This document shows, one piece after another, positions 9,591 to 17,159 of a stretch of DNA of 64,000 bases (position 1 is the first letter of the stretch; each line of letters starts with the position of its first letter). This DNA is from Rhizobium sp. CF122 (GTDB taxonomy: Bacteria; Pseudomonadota; Alphaproteobacteria; Rhizobiales; Rhizobiaceae). The notes under the pieces are model-generated. The model saw only the letters and a list, made by a program, of their open reading frames with translations, had not been told where the DNA came from and made no database searches. Both the position numbers and the translations under genes were made by a program. The stretch is taken from the NCBI RefSeq assembly GCF_000282035.1, contig NZ_AKKA01000071.1:1-64000 (forward strand). Direction: 5' to 3'.

Positions 9591-11033
9591 ATGGTGTTGA
9601 CGCAAAGCGAGGCGAAGAGGGGGATGCAAACGCGCTTGGTCGCTGTATGGCAATGGGCACGCGACAAGGTGCGCAATGCGCGCCTCGAGGTGAAATTCAT
9701 CCTTATTGCGTCGCTGATTGTTCTCGCGCTGATGTTCGTGCTCGGTCTTTGGACCACGAAGAGCATCGAGAAGGCGATCATGAAGGGTGCCGGCAGCGTG
9801 GGCGCAGCCTATCTGCAGACATTCGTAGAACCGCTCATCTCCGAGGAGGACATCCGCACGAAGAGTCTCTCGCCTGAGGTAAAGGCGAAGCTCGATCAGC
9901 TCCTTGGCGATAGTCCGCTTGGCCAGCACGTGCGTGAGATCAAGATCTGGAACCCGGACGCCAGCCTGTTTTATTCGACGGCCGGACGGAAAGTGGACCG
10001 GGAACAGGTCTTTGACGAGCTAAAGCGCGCGCTCACTGGAGAGGTGGTCGTATCGCGCACGATGATTTCCAAGCATGCCTACTCCGGGGAGGAGCGACAC
10101 GCTGAGTACATAGAGGTCTATGCCCCGCTGGTTCGCGACAACGCCGGCAAGGTCGTCCTCGTCGGAGAATTCTACGAGCGACCCGACTACCTGCTTGCCG
10201 AGATCGCCGGCGCGTGGCGGTCGACGCTGATGATCGTACTGCTCGTTTCCGTTCCCATGCTCGCCCTTCTCTATATGATCGTGCGTAGCGGCAGCCGCCT
10301 TATCGACGACCAGCACACCGCCATCAGAGCCAGCCTGCGGCATGCGCTGGAATTGTCCAATCAGAATAGGCGCCTGCGGCTTGAAGCGGAGCGTGCAAGG
10401 CAAGAGGCCGGCAAGCTCAACGAAAAGATCCTCGACCAGATCGGCAGCGACCTCCACGATGGGCCAATACAGGTGCTCACCCTGGTCAAGCTGCGGCTCA
10501 GTGACATGAAGCCCTCACTGGGAGGCGGCGACACGGTGGCTGTTCCCGTCGAGGGTATTGGCAAACTGCTGCGGCTTGTAACGGTCGTCCTGGATGAAAT
10601 CCGCAACATCTCCTCAGGCCTCGTCCTGCCGGAACTCGATAACATTTCCCTCAATGAAACCATCCTGCTTGCCGTTCGCCGCCACACAGACCTGACCGGC
10701 AATCGCGTGGCCATCAAAGGGGCGCTCGACGTCGATCCCAGCAGGGGGCATTTGAATATCTGCGTCTATCGTTTCATCCAGGAGGCCTTGATCAATGCCC
10801 ACAGGCATGCGCCTGGAAATGTACAGCAGTTGCGCTATGGAATGCGACGCAATCGCATCGTGATCGCCATCGCCGACATCGGCAGCCCACCCAAAGCGCC
10901 GGCCCTCGCCCCACAACGAATCCGGCTGGGCAAGCTAATGCAGAAACGGCGCATTCGTGCCTTCGGCGGCAAGGTACGAACGATCCGCCGCAGCAACGGT
11001 ACTTTGGTGATTGTCGTCCTGCCACTGGAGTAG
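9591..11033 (+). CDS. Membrane sensor histidine kinase, HisKA_3 (NarL-partner) type, with degenerate ATPase boxes
   Basis: A 480-residue protein. TM1 is at ~36-57, a ~150-residue periplasmic sensor region follows, and TM2 is at ~205-228. A coiled linker leads to the phosphoacceptor motif LHDGP with His289. The N-box is recognisable (QEALINAHRHA). The expected G1 motif DxGxG is reduced to DIGSP. The G2 motif, normally GLGLxGMRER, reads IRLGKLMQKRR, so the glycines of the ATP lid are missing. No response-regulator gene is adjacent, so its partner is elsewhere. The ATG is supported by a strong GGGGGGAG site. It is transcribed divergently from the peroxidase, but nothing proves that it regulates that gene. 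The family is clear; catalytic competence is doubtful. Confidence 0.85.
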   Translation: MVLTQSEAKRGMQTRLVAVWQWARDKVRNARLEVKFILIASLIVLALMFVLGLWTTKSIEKAIMKGAGSVGAAYLQTFVEPLISEEDIRTKSLSPEVKAKLDQLLGDSPLGQHVREIKIWNPDASLFYSTAGRKVDREQVFDELKRALTGEVVVSRTMISKHAYSGEERHAEYIEVYAPLVRDNAGKVVLVGEFYERPDYLLAEIAGAWRSTLMIVLLVSVPMLALLYMIVRSGSRLIDDQHTAIRASLRHALELSNQNRRLRLEAERARQEAGKLNEKILDQIGSDLHDGPIQVLTLVKLRLSDMKPSLGGGDTVAVPVEGIGKLLRLVTVVLDEIRNISSGLVLPELDNISLNETILLAVRRHTDLTGNRVAIKGALDVDPSRGHLNICVYRFIQEALINAHRHAPGNVQQLRYGMRRNRIVIAIADIGSPPKAPALAPQRIRLGKLMQKRRIRAFGGKVRTIRRSNGTLVIVVLPLE

Positions 11034-11176
11034 TTTTTGGGACAGCCGTGCGCGCGGCGCGACCAGGCTACGCTGAGACCATAACGCAGAATTTGCATGA
11101 ACGAGATAATACCAGTATAGCTCCAGATGACGATTTCCAAGAATCTTTTAGCGATTGATCGGTCGCGAGGTGAGCT

Positions 11177-11926
11177 ATGCCGGATATCAGCTTGATTGAA
11201 CATCTCGCCGGGCAATTGAGCCTGGCGGCAGCAGACGTTCCCCTTTACAAGCGGCTCAAGTCGGCCATCGAAGCTGCTATTCGCTCCAACGCCGTAAAGC
11301 CCGGTGCCGTCCTGCCTGGCGAACGGGTCCTTGCCGAGAGCCTGTCGCTTTCTCGCGTGACGGTACGCAAAGCGTTGGCATTGCTTGAGGAAGAGGGCCT
11401 TCTCAATCGTCGCCATGGCTTCAAGACGGAGATCGGATCGCGGGTCGAGAAGTCGATGTCGACGTTGACCAGCTTCACAGAAGACATCCGCGCACGTGGT
11501 ATGCTGGCCGGATGTGTGTGGATTTCCAAGCAGATAAGTCGCCCTTCGCCCACGGAGATGATGGCGCTAGGCGTATCGGCGAATGCAAGCGTTATCCGAA
11601 TGAAACGTGTGCGCACGGCTGATGGCACACCCATCGCAGTCGAGACGTCAGCCGTACCGACGCGCTTTCTTCCGTCGCCTGATCTGGTCCGGGACTCACT
11701 TTACGAGGCTCTTGAGGCGCGTGGTTTCATGCCGCAACGGGCAATCCAGCGCATGCGCTCGAAGGCGGCGTCCAGCGAAGATGCGGGGCATCTTCATTGC
11801 GAGATAGGCGCGCCACTACTGATGACCGAAAGACGCTGTTTCCTGCCTGACGACCAGATCGTGGAATACTGTGAGACACGCTACAAAGGCGACGTCTACG
11901 ATTTCGTCTTCGAACTGCAGCGATAA
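11177..11926 (+). CDS. GntR-family (HutC/NagR-type) transcriptional regulator
   Basis: A 249-residue protein. The N-terminal winged helix-turn-helix (~20-88) contains the GntR pattern PGERVLAESLSLSRVTVRKAL followed by LEEEGLL. The C-terminal UTRA-type effector domain (~95-245) contains MKRVRTADGTPIAVE. HutC-subfamily members often sense phosphorylated sugars, and the next gene handles N-acetylmannosamine, so an amino-sugar phosphate ligand is a reasonable inference. The stop codon lies two bases before a clear dyad at 11928-11955 that could be its operator. Confidence 0.88.
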   Translation: MPDISLIEHLAGQLSLAAADVPLYKRLKSAIEAAIRSNAVKPGAVLPGERVLAESLSLSRVTVRKALALLEEEGLLNRRHGFKTEIGSRVEKSMSTLTSFTEDIRARGMLAGCVWISKQISRPSPTEMMALGVSANASVIRMKRVRTADGTPIAVETSAVPTRFLPSPDLVRDSLYEALEARGFMPQRAIQRMRSKAASSEDAGHLHCEIGAPLLMTERRCFLPDDQIVEYCETRYKGDVYDFVFELQR

Positions 11927-11927
11927 G

Positions 11928-11955
11928 ACCAGATACAAACTGGTTGTAATCTGGT
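11928..11955. promoter_or_regulatory. Putative GntR operator dyad before nanE-nanK
   Basis: Inverted repeat ACCAGAT-N14-ATCTGGT. Nested inside it are a second, smaller dyad TACAA...TTGTA (11934-11948) and CTGGT repeated directly at 11940 and 11951. It sits immediately after the GntR stop codon and 18 bases before the first in-frame ATG of the next gene. This fits control of the downstream operon by the upstream regulator. The binding protein is inferred from position only. Confidence 0.5.
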
Positions 11956-11972
11956 ATTTTCTTTCTATCGTG

Positions 11973-13511
11973 ATGCCAAATGGAGTGTCGCGAGTGCAAC
12001 GGGAAGACATCAGGAATAGCCTTATCGTATCTTGCCAGCCGGTTCCCGGCGGACCGATGGATGATGCCGATTTCGTCGCTGGCTTTGCGAAAGCGGCGCG
12101 TGATGCCGGCGCCAAGGCGTTGAGGATCGAGTCGGTCGCCTATGTCAAAGCCGTGCGCGCCGTTGTTTCTGCTCCGATTGTCGGCATCGTCAAGCGGGAT
12201 CTTCCCGATACTCAGGTTCGCATCACGCCTTTCGTCGCCGATGCCGAAGCGCTGGCCGATGCCGGTGCCGATATCATCGCCTTTGACGCGACGAACCGGC
12301 CTCGTCCAGCTTCGGTGGAGGAACTTATCCGCACCGTGAAGGCGAGGGGCAAGCTGACGATGGCGGACTGCTCGTCGCTCGACGACGCAAGGCGGGCGCT
12401 TGCCGCAGGCGTCGATTTCGTCGGCACCACGCTCTCTGGCTACGTCGGCGGGCCGGAACCGCTCGACCCCGATATCGAACTCATCGCGGCGATGCGGCAA
12501 CTCACACCTTTTGTCATCGCCGAGGGCCGCATCCGCTCCCCCGAGCAGGCGCAAGCAGCAGCACAAGCGGGGGCGTTTGCCGTCGTCGTGGGCTCGGCCA
12601 TCACCCGCACCGAACACGTCACCTCATGGTTCAATGAGGCAATCGACAAGGCATATCACAACGCCCATCGCGAGACCGTGCTTTCCATCGACATCGGCGG
12701 AACCAAGACGATGGCAGCGCTCGTCAGCGGCGATGCCGTTCTGGACGAGATTGTCGTTGCGACCGAACGAGACGCCGGCCCGGACGCCTGGCTTTCGGGC
12801 GTGTCTGCAAGCACGGCAACCTGGCGGGACCGATACACGCGGATCGGCATTGCGGTGACCGGCTTCATCGAAGGCGGCAACTGGTCAGCGCTCAATCCGG
12901 CGACGCTCCCGATTCCCGATCGCTACCCTCTTGTCGACCGCGTTGAGGCCCTGTTTGGCAGGCCGGCTTTTGCCATCAACGATGCGCAGGCCGCAGCCTG
13001 GGGCGAATACAAGTTTGGGGCAGGGACAGGCAAAAACCTGGTCTTTTTGACGATCTCGACCGGTATCGGGGGAGGTGTCGTTATCAACGGCAAGCCGCTG
13101 TCGGGGCTTGCCGGCCACTTTGGCCTGATCCGGTCTCCATCGCAGGGGCAGGCTGCTTTCGAAGATCAGACCTCGGGCAAATGGATCGCCAACGAGGCGT
13201 TGAAGACCGGCCATCCGGCCGATGCCGTGGAGGTTTTCGACCGCGCCCGCAACAAAGAGAGCTGGGCGAGCGACATCATGTCCCGTTCGGCTTATCGCGC
13301 CGCGACACTCTGCCGGGATATCCAAATGATGTTCGATCCTGATGTGATCGTCATTGGCGGCGGCATCGGCCTGGCCGAGGGCTATCTCGATCTAATGCGC
13401 ACTCATCTGTCGGGCCTGTCGTCGAGGCTTACTCCGCGTCTTGTCGCGGCAAAGCTCGGCCACCGCGCAGGCATCATTGGCGCCGCAGACCTTGCTGGAG
13501 GGGGCAAGTAG
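11973..13511 (+). CDS. Bifunctional N-acetylmannosamine-6-phosphate 2-epimerase / ROK-type N-acetylmannosamine kinase (NanE-NanK fusion)
   Basis: About 512 residues. Residues ~10-220 are NanE: IVSCQPVP, GIVKRDLPDTQVRITPF, DATNRPRP, GTTLSGY and EGRIRSPEQA. Residues ~230-510 are a ROK sugar kinase: DIGGTKTMAAL, INDAQAAAWGE and ISTGIGGGVV. The Cys-rich zinc motif that usually follows the ROK active-site GH is absent; after AGHFGLIRSP no cysteines occur. Together the halves would phosphorylate ManNAc and epimerise the product to GlcNAc-6-phosphate, feeding amino-sugar catabolism. ATG 11973 is taken as the start, but GTG 11994 has a better-placed GGAG site (11982-11985) and may be the true start. 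It lies in an operon with the sugar-transport genes downstream. Confidence 0.87.
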   Translation: MPNGVSRVQREDIRNSLIVSCQPVPGGPMDDADFVAGFAKAARDAGAKALRIESVAYVKAVRAVVSAPIVGIVKRDLPDTQVRITPFVADAEALADAGADIIAFDATNRPRPASVEELIRTVKARGKLTMADCSSLDDARRALAAGVDFVGTTLSGYVGGPEPLDPDIELIAAMRQLTPFVIAEGRIRSPEQAQAAAQAGAFAVVVGSAITRTEHVTSWFNEAIDKAYHNAHRETVLSIDIGGTKTMAALVSGDAVLDEIVVATERDAGPDAWLSGVSASTATWRDRYTRIGIAVTGFIEGGNWSALNPATLPIPDRYPLVDRVEALFGRPAFAINDAQAAAWGEYKFGAGTGKNLVFLTISTGIGGGVVINGKPLSGLAGHFGLIRSPSQGQAAFEDQTSGKWIANEALKTGHPADAVEVFDRARNKESWASDIMSRSAYRAATLCRDIQMMFDPDVIVIGGGIGLAEGYLDLMRTHLSGLSSRLTPRLVAAKLGHRAGIIGAADLAGGGK

Positions 13512-13556
13512 CGGCGCGCGAATGGCATGAAACCTAATAAAAGAAAGGGAACGACG

Positions 13557-14888
13557 ATGAAATTCAAAATGAGGTCTCTTCCTGTTGCGGCGGCGCTTCT
13601 GGCGAGCGTCGCGCTGCCGGGCATGGCAAACGCAACTGTAACGGTACTCGGTTGGCCGGGCGGCTCGGAAGAAACCGCGCTCAGAGCCACGGTCGAAGCC
13701 TACAACGCCCAGGCCGGCATCCGTGATGCCGATAAGGTGCAGCTGCTGTTCTTCAACCGCGACGGTTTCTTCGACAAGCTGCAGGCCGACATGGCCGCCG
13801 GCTCCGATGCTTTCGACGTCAACCTCGTTGCCACCTATTCAATCGGCCGTTACGCGCCTTACATGGAGCCTGTGGAACTGGGTTCGGATGCAGCAAAGGT
13901 GTTTGGCGAATCCGTCCTCAAGACGATGCAGTTTGACGGCAAGCAATATGGCGTGCCCACGGATTTGTCCTTGCACTTCATGTACTATCGCAAGGATTTG
14001 GTTGACGCCCTGATGAAGGACGAGGCGGCAAAGAAGACATACGGGGAAATTGCCCAGAAGTATCTCGGCAAGGAGCTTCAGCCGAAGGATCCCGACAGTT
14101 GGACCTGGGACGATTGGGCAGCAACCTCACTCTATTTCAGCAAGCAGGCAAATCCTGCAAGCCCGGTGCGCTACGGCACCGTGCTGCAGATGAAAAACCT
14201 GCTCTTCAACATGATGGTCTTTCAATCCCTACCGCGGTCCTACGGTGGCGACTGGATGGACAAGGATGGCAAGATCACCGTCGATTCCGACGCGTATAAA
14301 GCCGGCCTTGAGCTCTACAAGAAACTTTATGATGCCGGCGCTTCGCCGAAGGATTCGCTCAGCTACGAATACGCCGAGACCAACGCCGCGTATAGCTCGG
14401 GCCAGGCGGCGAGCGCGCTGCAGTGGAATGCAGCAGCGGCCGATCTGACCAACGCGGAAAAGTCGCCAGCGGTCGCGGAAGTGACCGGCATCGTCGCGCC
14501 GCCCGCCGGCCCTAACGGTCGCGCGGATCACATCCACGGTCTCGGTCTCGGCCTCAACAAGAATGCCAAGAACAAGGAAGGCGCGACCAAATTCCTGAAA
14601 TGGCTGGCAACGGAAGATGCCGCACTTCTTTATGCCAAGAGCGGCGGCTCTCCGGCCCTGTCGCCCGATGTCGTCGCCAAGGTCTCCAGCGAGCGTCCCG
14701 ATCTCGTCAAACTCGGCGAGTTCGCCAGTAAGTACGGCTACGTGATGAACGGCGCCACCTCCGCCAACGCTCTGTCGGTTTACGAGCTCCAGGCGAAGGA
14801 ATTCACGGGCTACTGGTCCGGTCAGCAGGGCCTCGACGAGGCGCTTGCCCATGTCAAGACGGGCATGCAGGATCTGTTGAAGAAGTAA
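13557..14888 (+). CDS. Extracellular sugar-binding protein of an ABC importer (family 1)
   Basis: A 443-residue protein with a Sec signal peptide (KMRSLPVAAALLASVALPGMANA; cleavage near residue 26) and the fold-typical sequence of family 1 solute-binding proteins (LGWPGGSEE, DAFDVNLVATYSIGRYAPY, YGVPTDLSLHFMYYRKDL). An upstream in-frame ATG at 13527 exists, but ATG 13557 has the AAAGGGA site and begins directly at the signal peptide. It is co-transcribed with the NanE-NanK fusion and two permeases. The ligand is probably an amino sugar or an oligosaccharide containing one; this is inferred from context only. Confidence 0.88.
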   Translation: MKFKMRSLPVAAALLASVALPGMANATVTVLGWPGGSEETALRATVEAYNAQAGIRDADKVQLLFFNRDGFFDKLQADMAAGSDAFDVNLVATYSIGRYAPYMEPVELGSDAAKVFGESVLKTMQFDGKQYGVPTDLSLHFMYYRKDLVDALMKDEAAKKTYGEIAQKYLGKELQPKDPDSWTWDDWAATSLYFSKQANPASPVRYGTVLQMKNLLFNMMVFQSLPRSYGGDWMDKDGKITVDSDAYKAGLELYKKLYDAGASPKDSLSYEYAETNAAYSSGQAASALQWNAAAADLTNAEKSPAVAEVTGIVAPPAGPNGRADHIHGLGLGLNKNAKNKEGATKFLKWLATEDAALLYAKSGGSPALSPDVVAKVSSERPDLVKLGEFASKYGYVMNGATSANALSVYELQAKEFTGYWSGQQGLDEALAHVKTGMQDLLKK

Positions 14889-14895
14889 GGCAAAC

Positions 14896-14922
14896 CCGGC
14901 GTCAGGTTTCGCCTGGCGCCGG
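14896..14922 (+). other. Intercistronic RNA hairpin after the binding-protein gene
   Basis: An 11-bp stem CCGGCGTCAGG / CCTGGCGCCGG (one G-U pair) with a 5-base loop lies between the binding-protein and permease genes and lacks a U-tract. Hairpins in this position commonly stabilise the upstream mRNA or attenuate transcription, giving more binding protein than permease. Confidence 0.6.
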
Positions 14923-14939
14923 CAATCCGGCGGACCATA

Positions 14940-15806
14940 ATGGCTATTGTAAACCGCGCCGAAGGCCGAGCCTACCTGACGCCGCTTGTGGCGTTCCTGC
15001 TTCTCTTTCTGGGCTTCCCTTCTATCGTCAATCTCATCTACTCGGTCTCAACCGTCAGCTTTGAGAACCTGCGCAGTCCAAACCTTAGCGGGTTCGGCAA
15101 CTACGTGTCGGTGCTTGCCGATCGGGAATTCTGGCAGGCCATATCCTTCTCGATGCGCTTTGGCATCCTGACCGCTCTTGCCGAATGCCTGATCGGCCTG
15201 TTCCTGGCCATCTTCCTTGCGCCGCTGCTTGCCAAGCGATCGTTTCTGATGGCACCGTTGATGCTGCCATTGATGGTGGCGCCGGCGATGATCGGCCTGA
15301 TGTATCGGCTTGTACTGCACGAGTTCGCCGGGCCGGTACCCTACTATCTTTTCCTATGGTTTGGTGACAGCCCGGCCTTCCTCGACATCAACAATGCCTT
15401 TCGCACCCTCGTTGTCGTCGAGACACTGCAGTGGACGCCGTTCGCCTTTCTGCTCTTCTACATGGCCTACGTGGCGATACCGCTGGATGTGCGGGAGGCG
15501 GCCGCACTCGACGGCGCACCCTGGTTCAAGATCCTCTGGTGGATCGAACTGCCGCTGATGCTGCCCACCCTCGTGATGGCCTTCTTCATCCGCTTCATCG
15601 ACGGCTTTCGCGTATTCGACAACGTCTATGCGCTGACCGGCAGCGGCGCGGGAGGATCGACGACGTCGCTTTCGATCTACATCTATCAGGCCTTTTTCAA
15701 AGGAGGTGCGATCGGCAAGGCTGTTGCTGCGTCCGTCATGCTGTTTGTCGCCTCGCTTGCGGTGCTCTACGGCCTCAACTGGCTTGCCGGGCGCAGGAGG
15801 ACATAG
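14940..15806 (+). CDS. ABC sugar importer permease, MalF-type
   Basis: A 288-residue integral membrane protein with about six TM segments. The binding-protein-dependent permease EAA loop reads EAAALDGAPWFKILWWIELP (~185-205). It follows the binding-protein gene after a hairpin and is two bases from the next permease gene, with which it should form the transmembrane heterodimer. Confidence 0.9.
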   Translation: MAIVNRAEGRAYLTPLVAFLLLFLGFPSIVNLIYSVSTVSFENLRSPNLSGFGNYVSVLADREFWQAISFSMRFGILTALAECLIGLFLAIFLAPLLAKRSFLMAPLMLPLMVAPAMIGLMYRLVLHEFAGPVPYYLFLWFGDSPAFLDINNAFRTLVVVETLQWTPFAFLLFYMAYVAIPLDVREAAALDGAPWFKILWWIELPLMLPTLVMAFFIRFIDGFRVFDNVYALTGSGAGGSTTSLSIYIYQAFFKGGAIGKAVAASVMLFVASLAVLYGLNWLAGRRRT

Positions 15807-15808
15807 CG

Positions 15809-16630
15809 ATGCTGAATACTGCCCGCTGGATCGTCTTTACCGTCGCTGCGCTCGCGATGAACTTTCCGGTCATCGTAACGCTCGTTACCTCTTTGAAGAG
15901 CGCGAAGGAACTGTCCATCAACCCCGGCCTATGGGTCGGTCAGCCGACATTCGAGAATTACCTTCGCGTTCTGACCCAGACCGACCGATTCAACATCTAT
16001 TCCTATCTCTTGAACAGCACGATCGCGTCACTCATCGGAACGAGCCTGGCGATCATTCTTGCCTTCCCGGCAGCCTATGCGATCGCGCGAAGCGATGCGG
16101 GCAAGCGCACCCTCTTGCCGATCGTCATCAACTTGCGGGCCGTGCCATTGATCATCTTCGCAATCCCGCTTTATATGATGTATCAATGGCTTGGCCTGCT
16201 GGACACGCAGCTCGGACTGGGCTTCATCCTGACGATCGTCAACACGCCGCTTGCGCTCGTCATCATGGTCAACGCCATTTCCGACGTGCCGCTGGAGCTC
16301 GACGAGGCAGCGAAAGTCGATGGCGCCAGCTCACGGCAGGTGATGATCATGATCATCCGACCGGTGGTCAGGCCGGCATTGGTGACGACCTTCATTTTCG
16401 GCTTCATCACGGCCTGGAACGAGTTCCTCTTCGGCTTGATGCTGACCACCAGCCGGGCCGTCCCGATGACCGTCGGGGCCTCCTTTTTCTTTGCCGCCAG
16501 CGGCGGCGGCGTGCAGTGGGGCACTGCATCGGCCGTCATGATGCTCGGCGCCCTGCCGCCCGCCGTGCTGGGCCTTGTCATGTATCGACAAATTTCCGGT
16601 TCAATGACCGCCGGTGCTGTGAAGGGGTGA
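15809..16630 (+). CDS. ABC sugar importer permease, MalG-type
   Basis: A 273-residue permease. ATG 15809 is preceded by AGGAGG and starts MLNTARWIVF; the same frame stays open further upstream, but that part overlaps the MalF-type gene. The EAA loop is DEAAKVDGASSRQVMIMIIRP. No ATP-binding subunit gene follows; the operon ends here. The importer probably borrows a shared MsmK/UgpC-like ATPase. The ATPase at 47507-48577 is a candidate by family only. Confidence 0.9.
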   Translation: MLNTARWIVFTVAALAMNFPVIVTLVTSLKSAKELSINPGLWVGQPTFENYLRVLTQTDRFNIYSYLLNSTIASLIGTSLAIILAFPAAYAIARSDAGKRTLLPIVINLRAVPLIIFAIPLYMMYQWLGLLDTQLGLGFILTIVNTPLALVIMVNAISDVPLELDEAAKVDGASSRQVMIMIIRPVVRPALVTTFIFGFITAWNEFLFGLMLTTSRAVPMTVGASFFFAASGGGVQWGTASAVMMLGALPPAVLGLVMYRQISGSMTAGAVKG

Positions 16631-17159
16631 TCAGGTAGCAAGCTCTTGGCATCCCAGCAGATTGTGAGGCGATATTGTCGCCACGCCCCTGCCGCACATC
16701 ACATTGAGCGCTCGCGCACGGGAGACGCTTCAGGGAGCGCTACTGCAAAATAGCAGTAATACTTGCCATGCATAGTATCTGTAGGCGCCTTAACAATCTT
16801 GCAAAGTCCCAAAGCAAAATAACTTCACATGTACCGATTTTATCGCGAAACGGCCGACAGTTAACCAGTCAGAGCGATAGAACTCGGCCTTGGTCTCTAT
16901 GATTAGCATCCATCAAGCTCGATCGTAATCATTTGATTTATCTTACTTATTTTTAACGTAAGTATGAGTTGCTCAAACTATATTAGTTTTGGTTAATTTT
17001 TATCTATTGCATACAACGTTATTTGCGCTTAGCATCTATGTACCGCGACAACAAAGACGGTTAGAAACAACGTCTGGTGGGGGTTTCCTTAGACTGTAAG
17101 CATGTGTCCCGACGAAAGAATTCGCCGGAGGGTTTAATTGTGCGCAGATGAGGTTACAC
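16631..17159. promoter_or_regulatory. Long AT-rich upstream region of the alginate-like operon
   Basis: A 529-base gene-free stretch, markedly AT-rich from ~16740 to ~17040. It holds the dyad TACTGC-N6-GCAGTA (16741-16758) and a second dyad TACTTA-N9-TAAGTA (16944-16964). A GGAGG lies at 17127-17131, too far from the start codons to serve them well. It is the only sizeable gap before the operon, so it most likely contains the main promoter. AT-rich leaders of this kind are typical targets of MucR/Ros-type regulators in rhizobia; that link is an inference. Confidence 0.55.

Noticed and set aside
9317..9781. 154-aa minus-strand ORF over the peroxidase-kinase gap
   Set aside because: It overlaps the start of the kinase gene and the phased direct repeats, has no ribosome site and shows no domain.
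15431..15808. N-terminal extension of the second permease (frame opens at 15431)
   Set aside because: The extension overlaps the first permease gene, and ATG 15809 has AGGAGG and begins the first TM segment.
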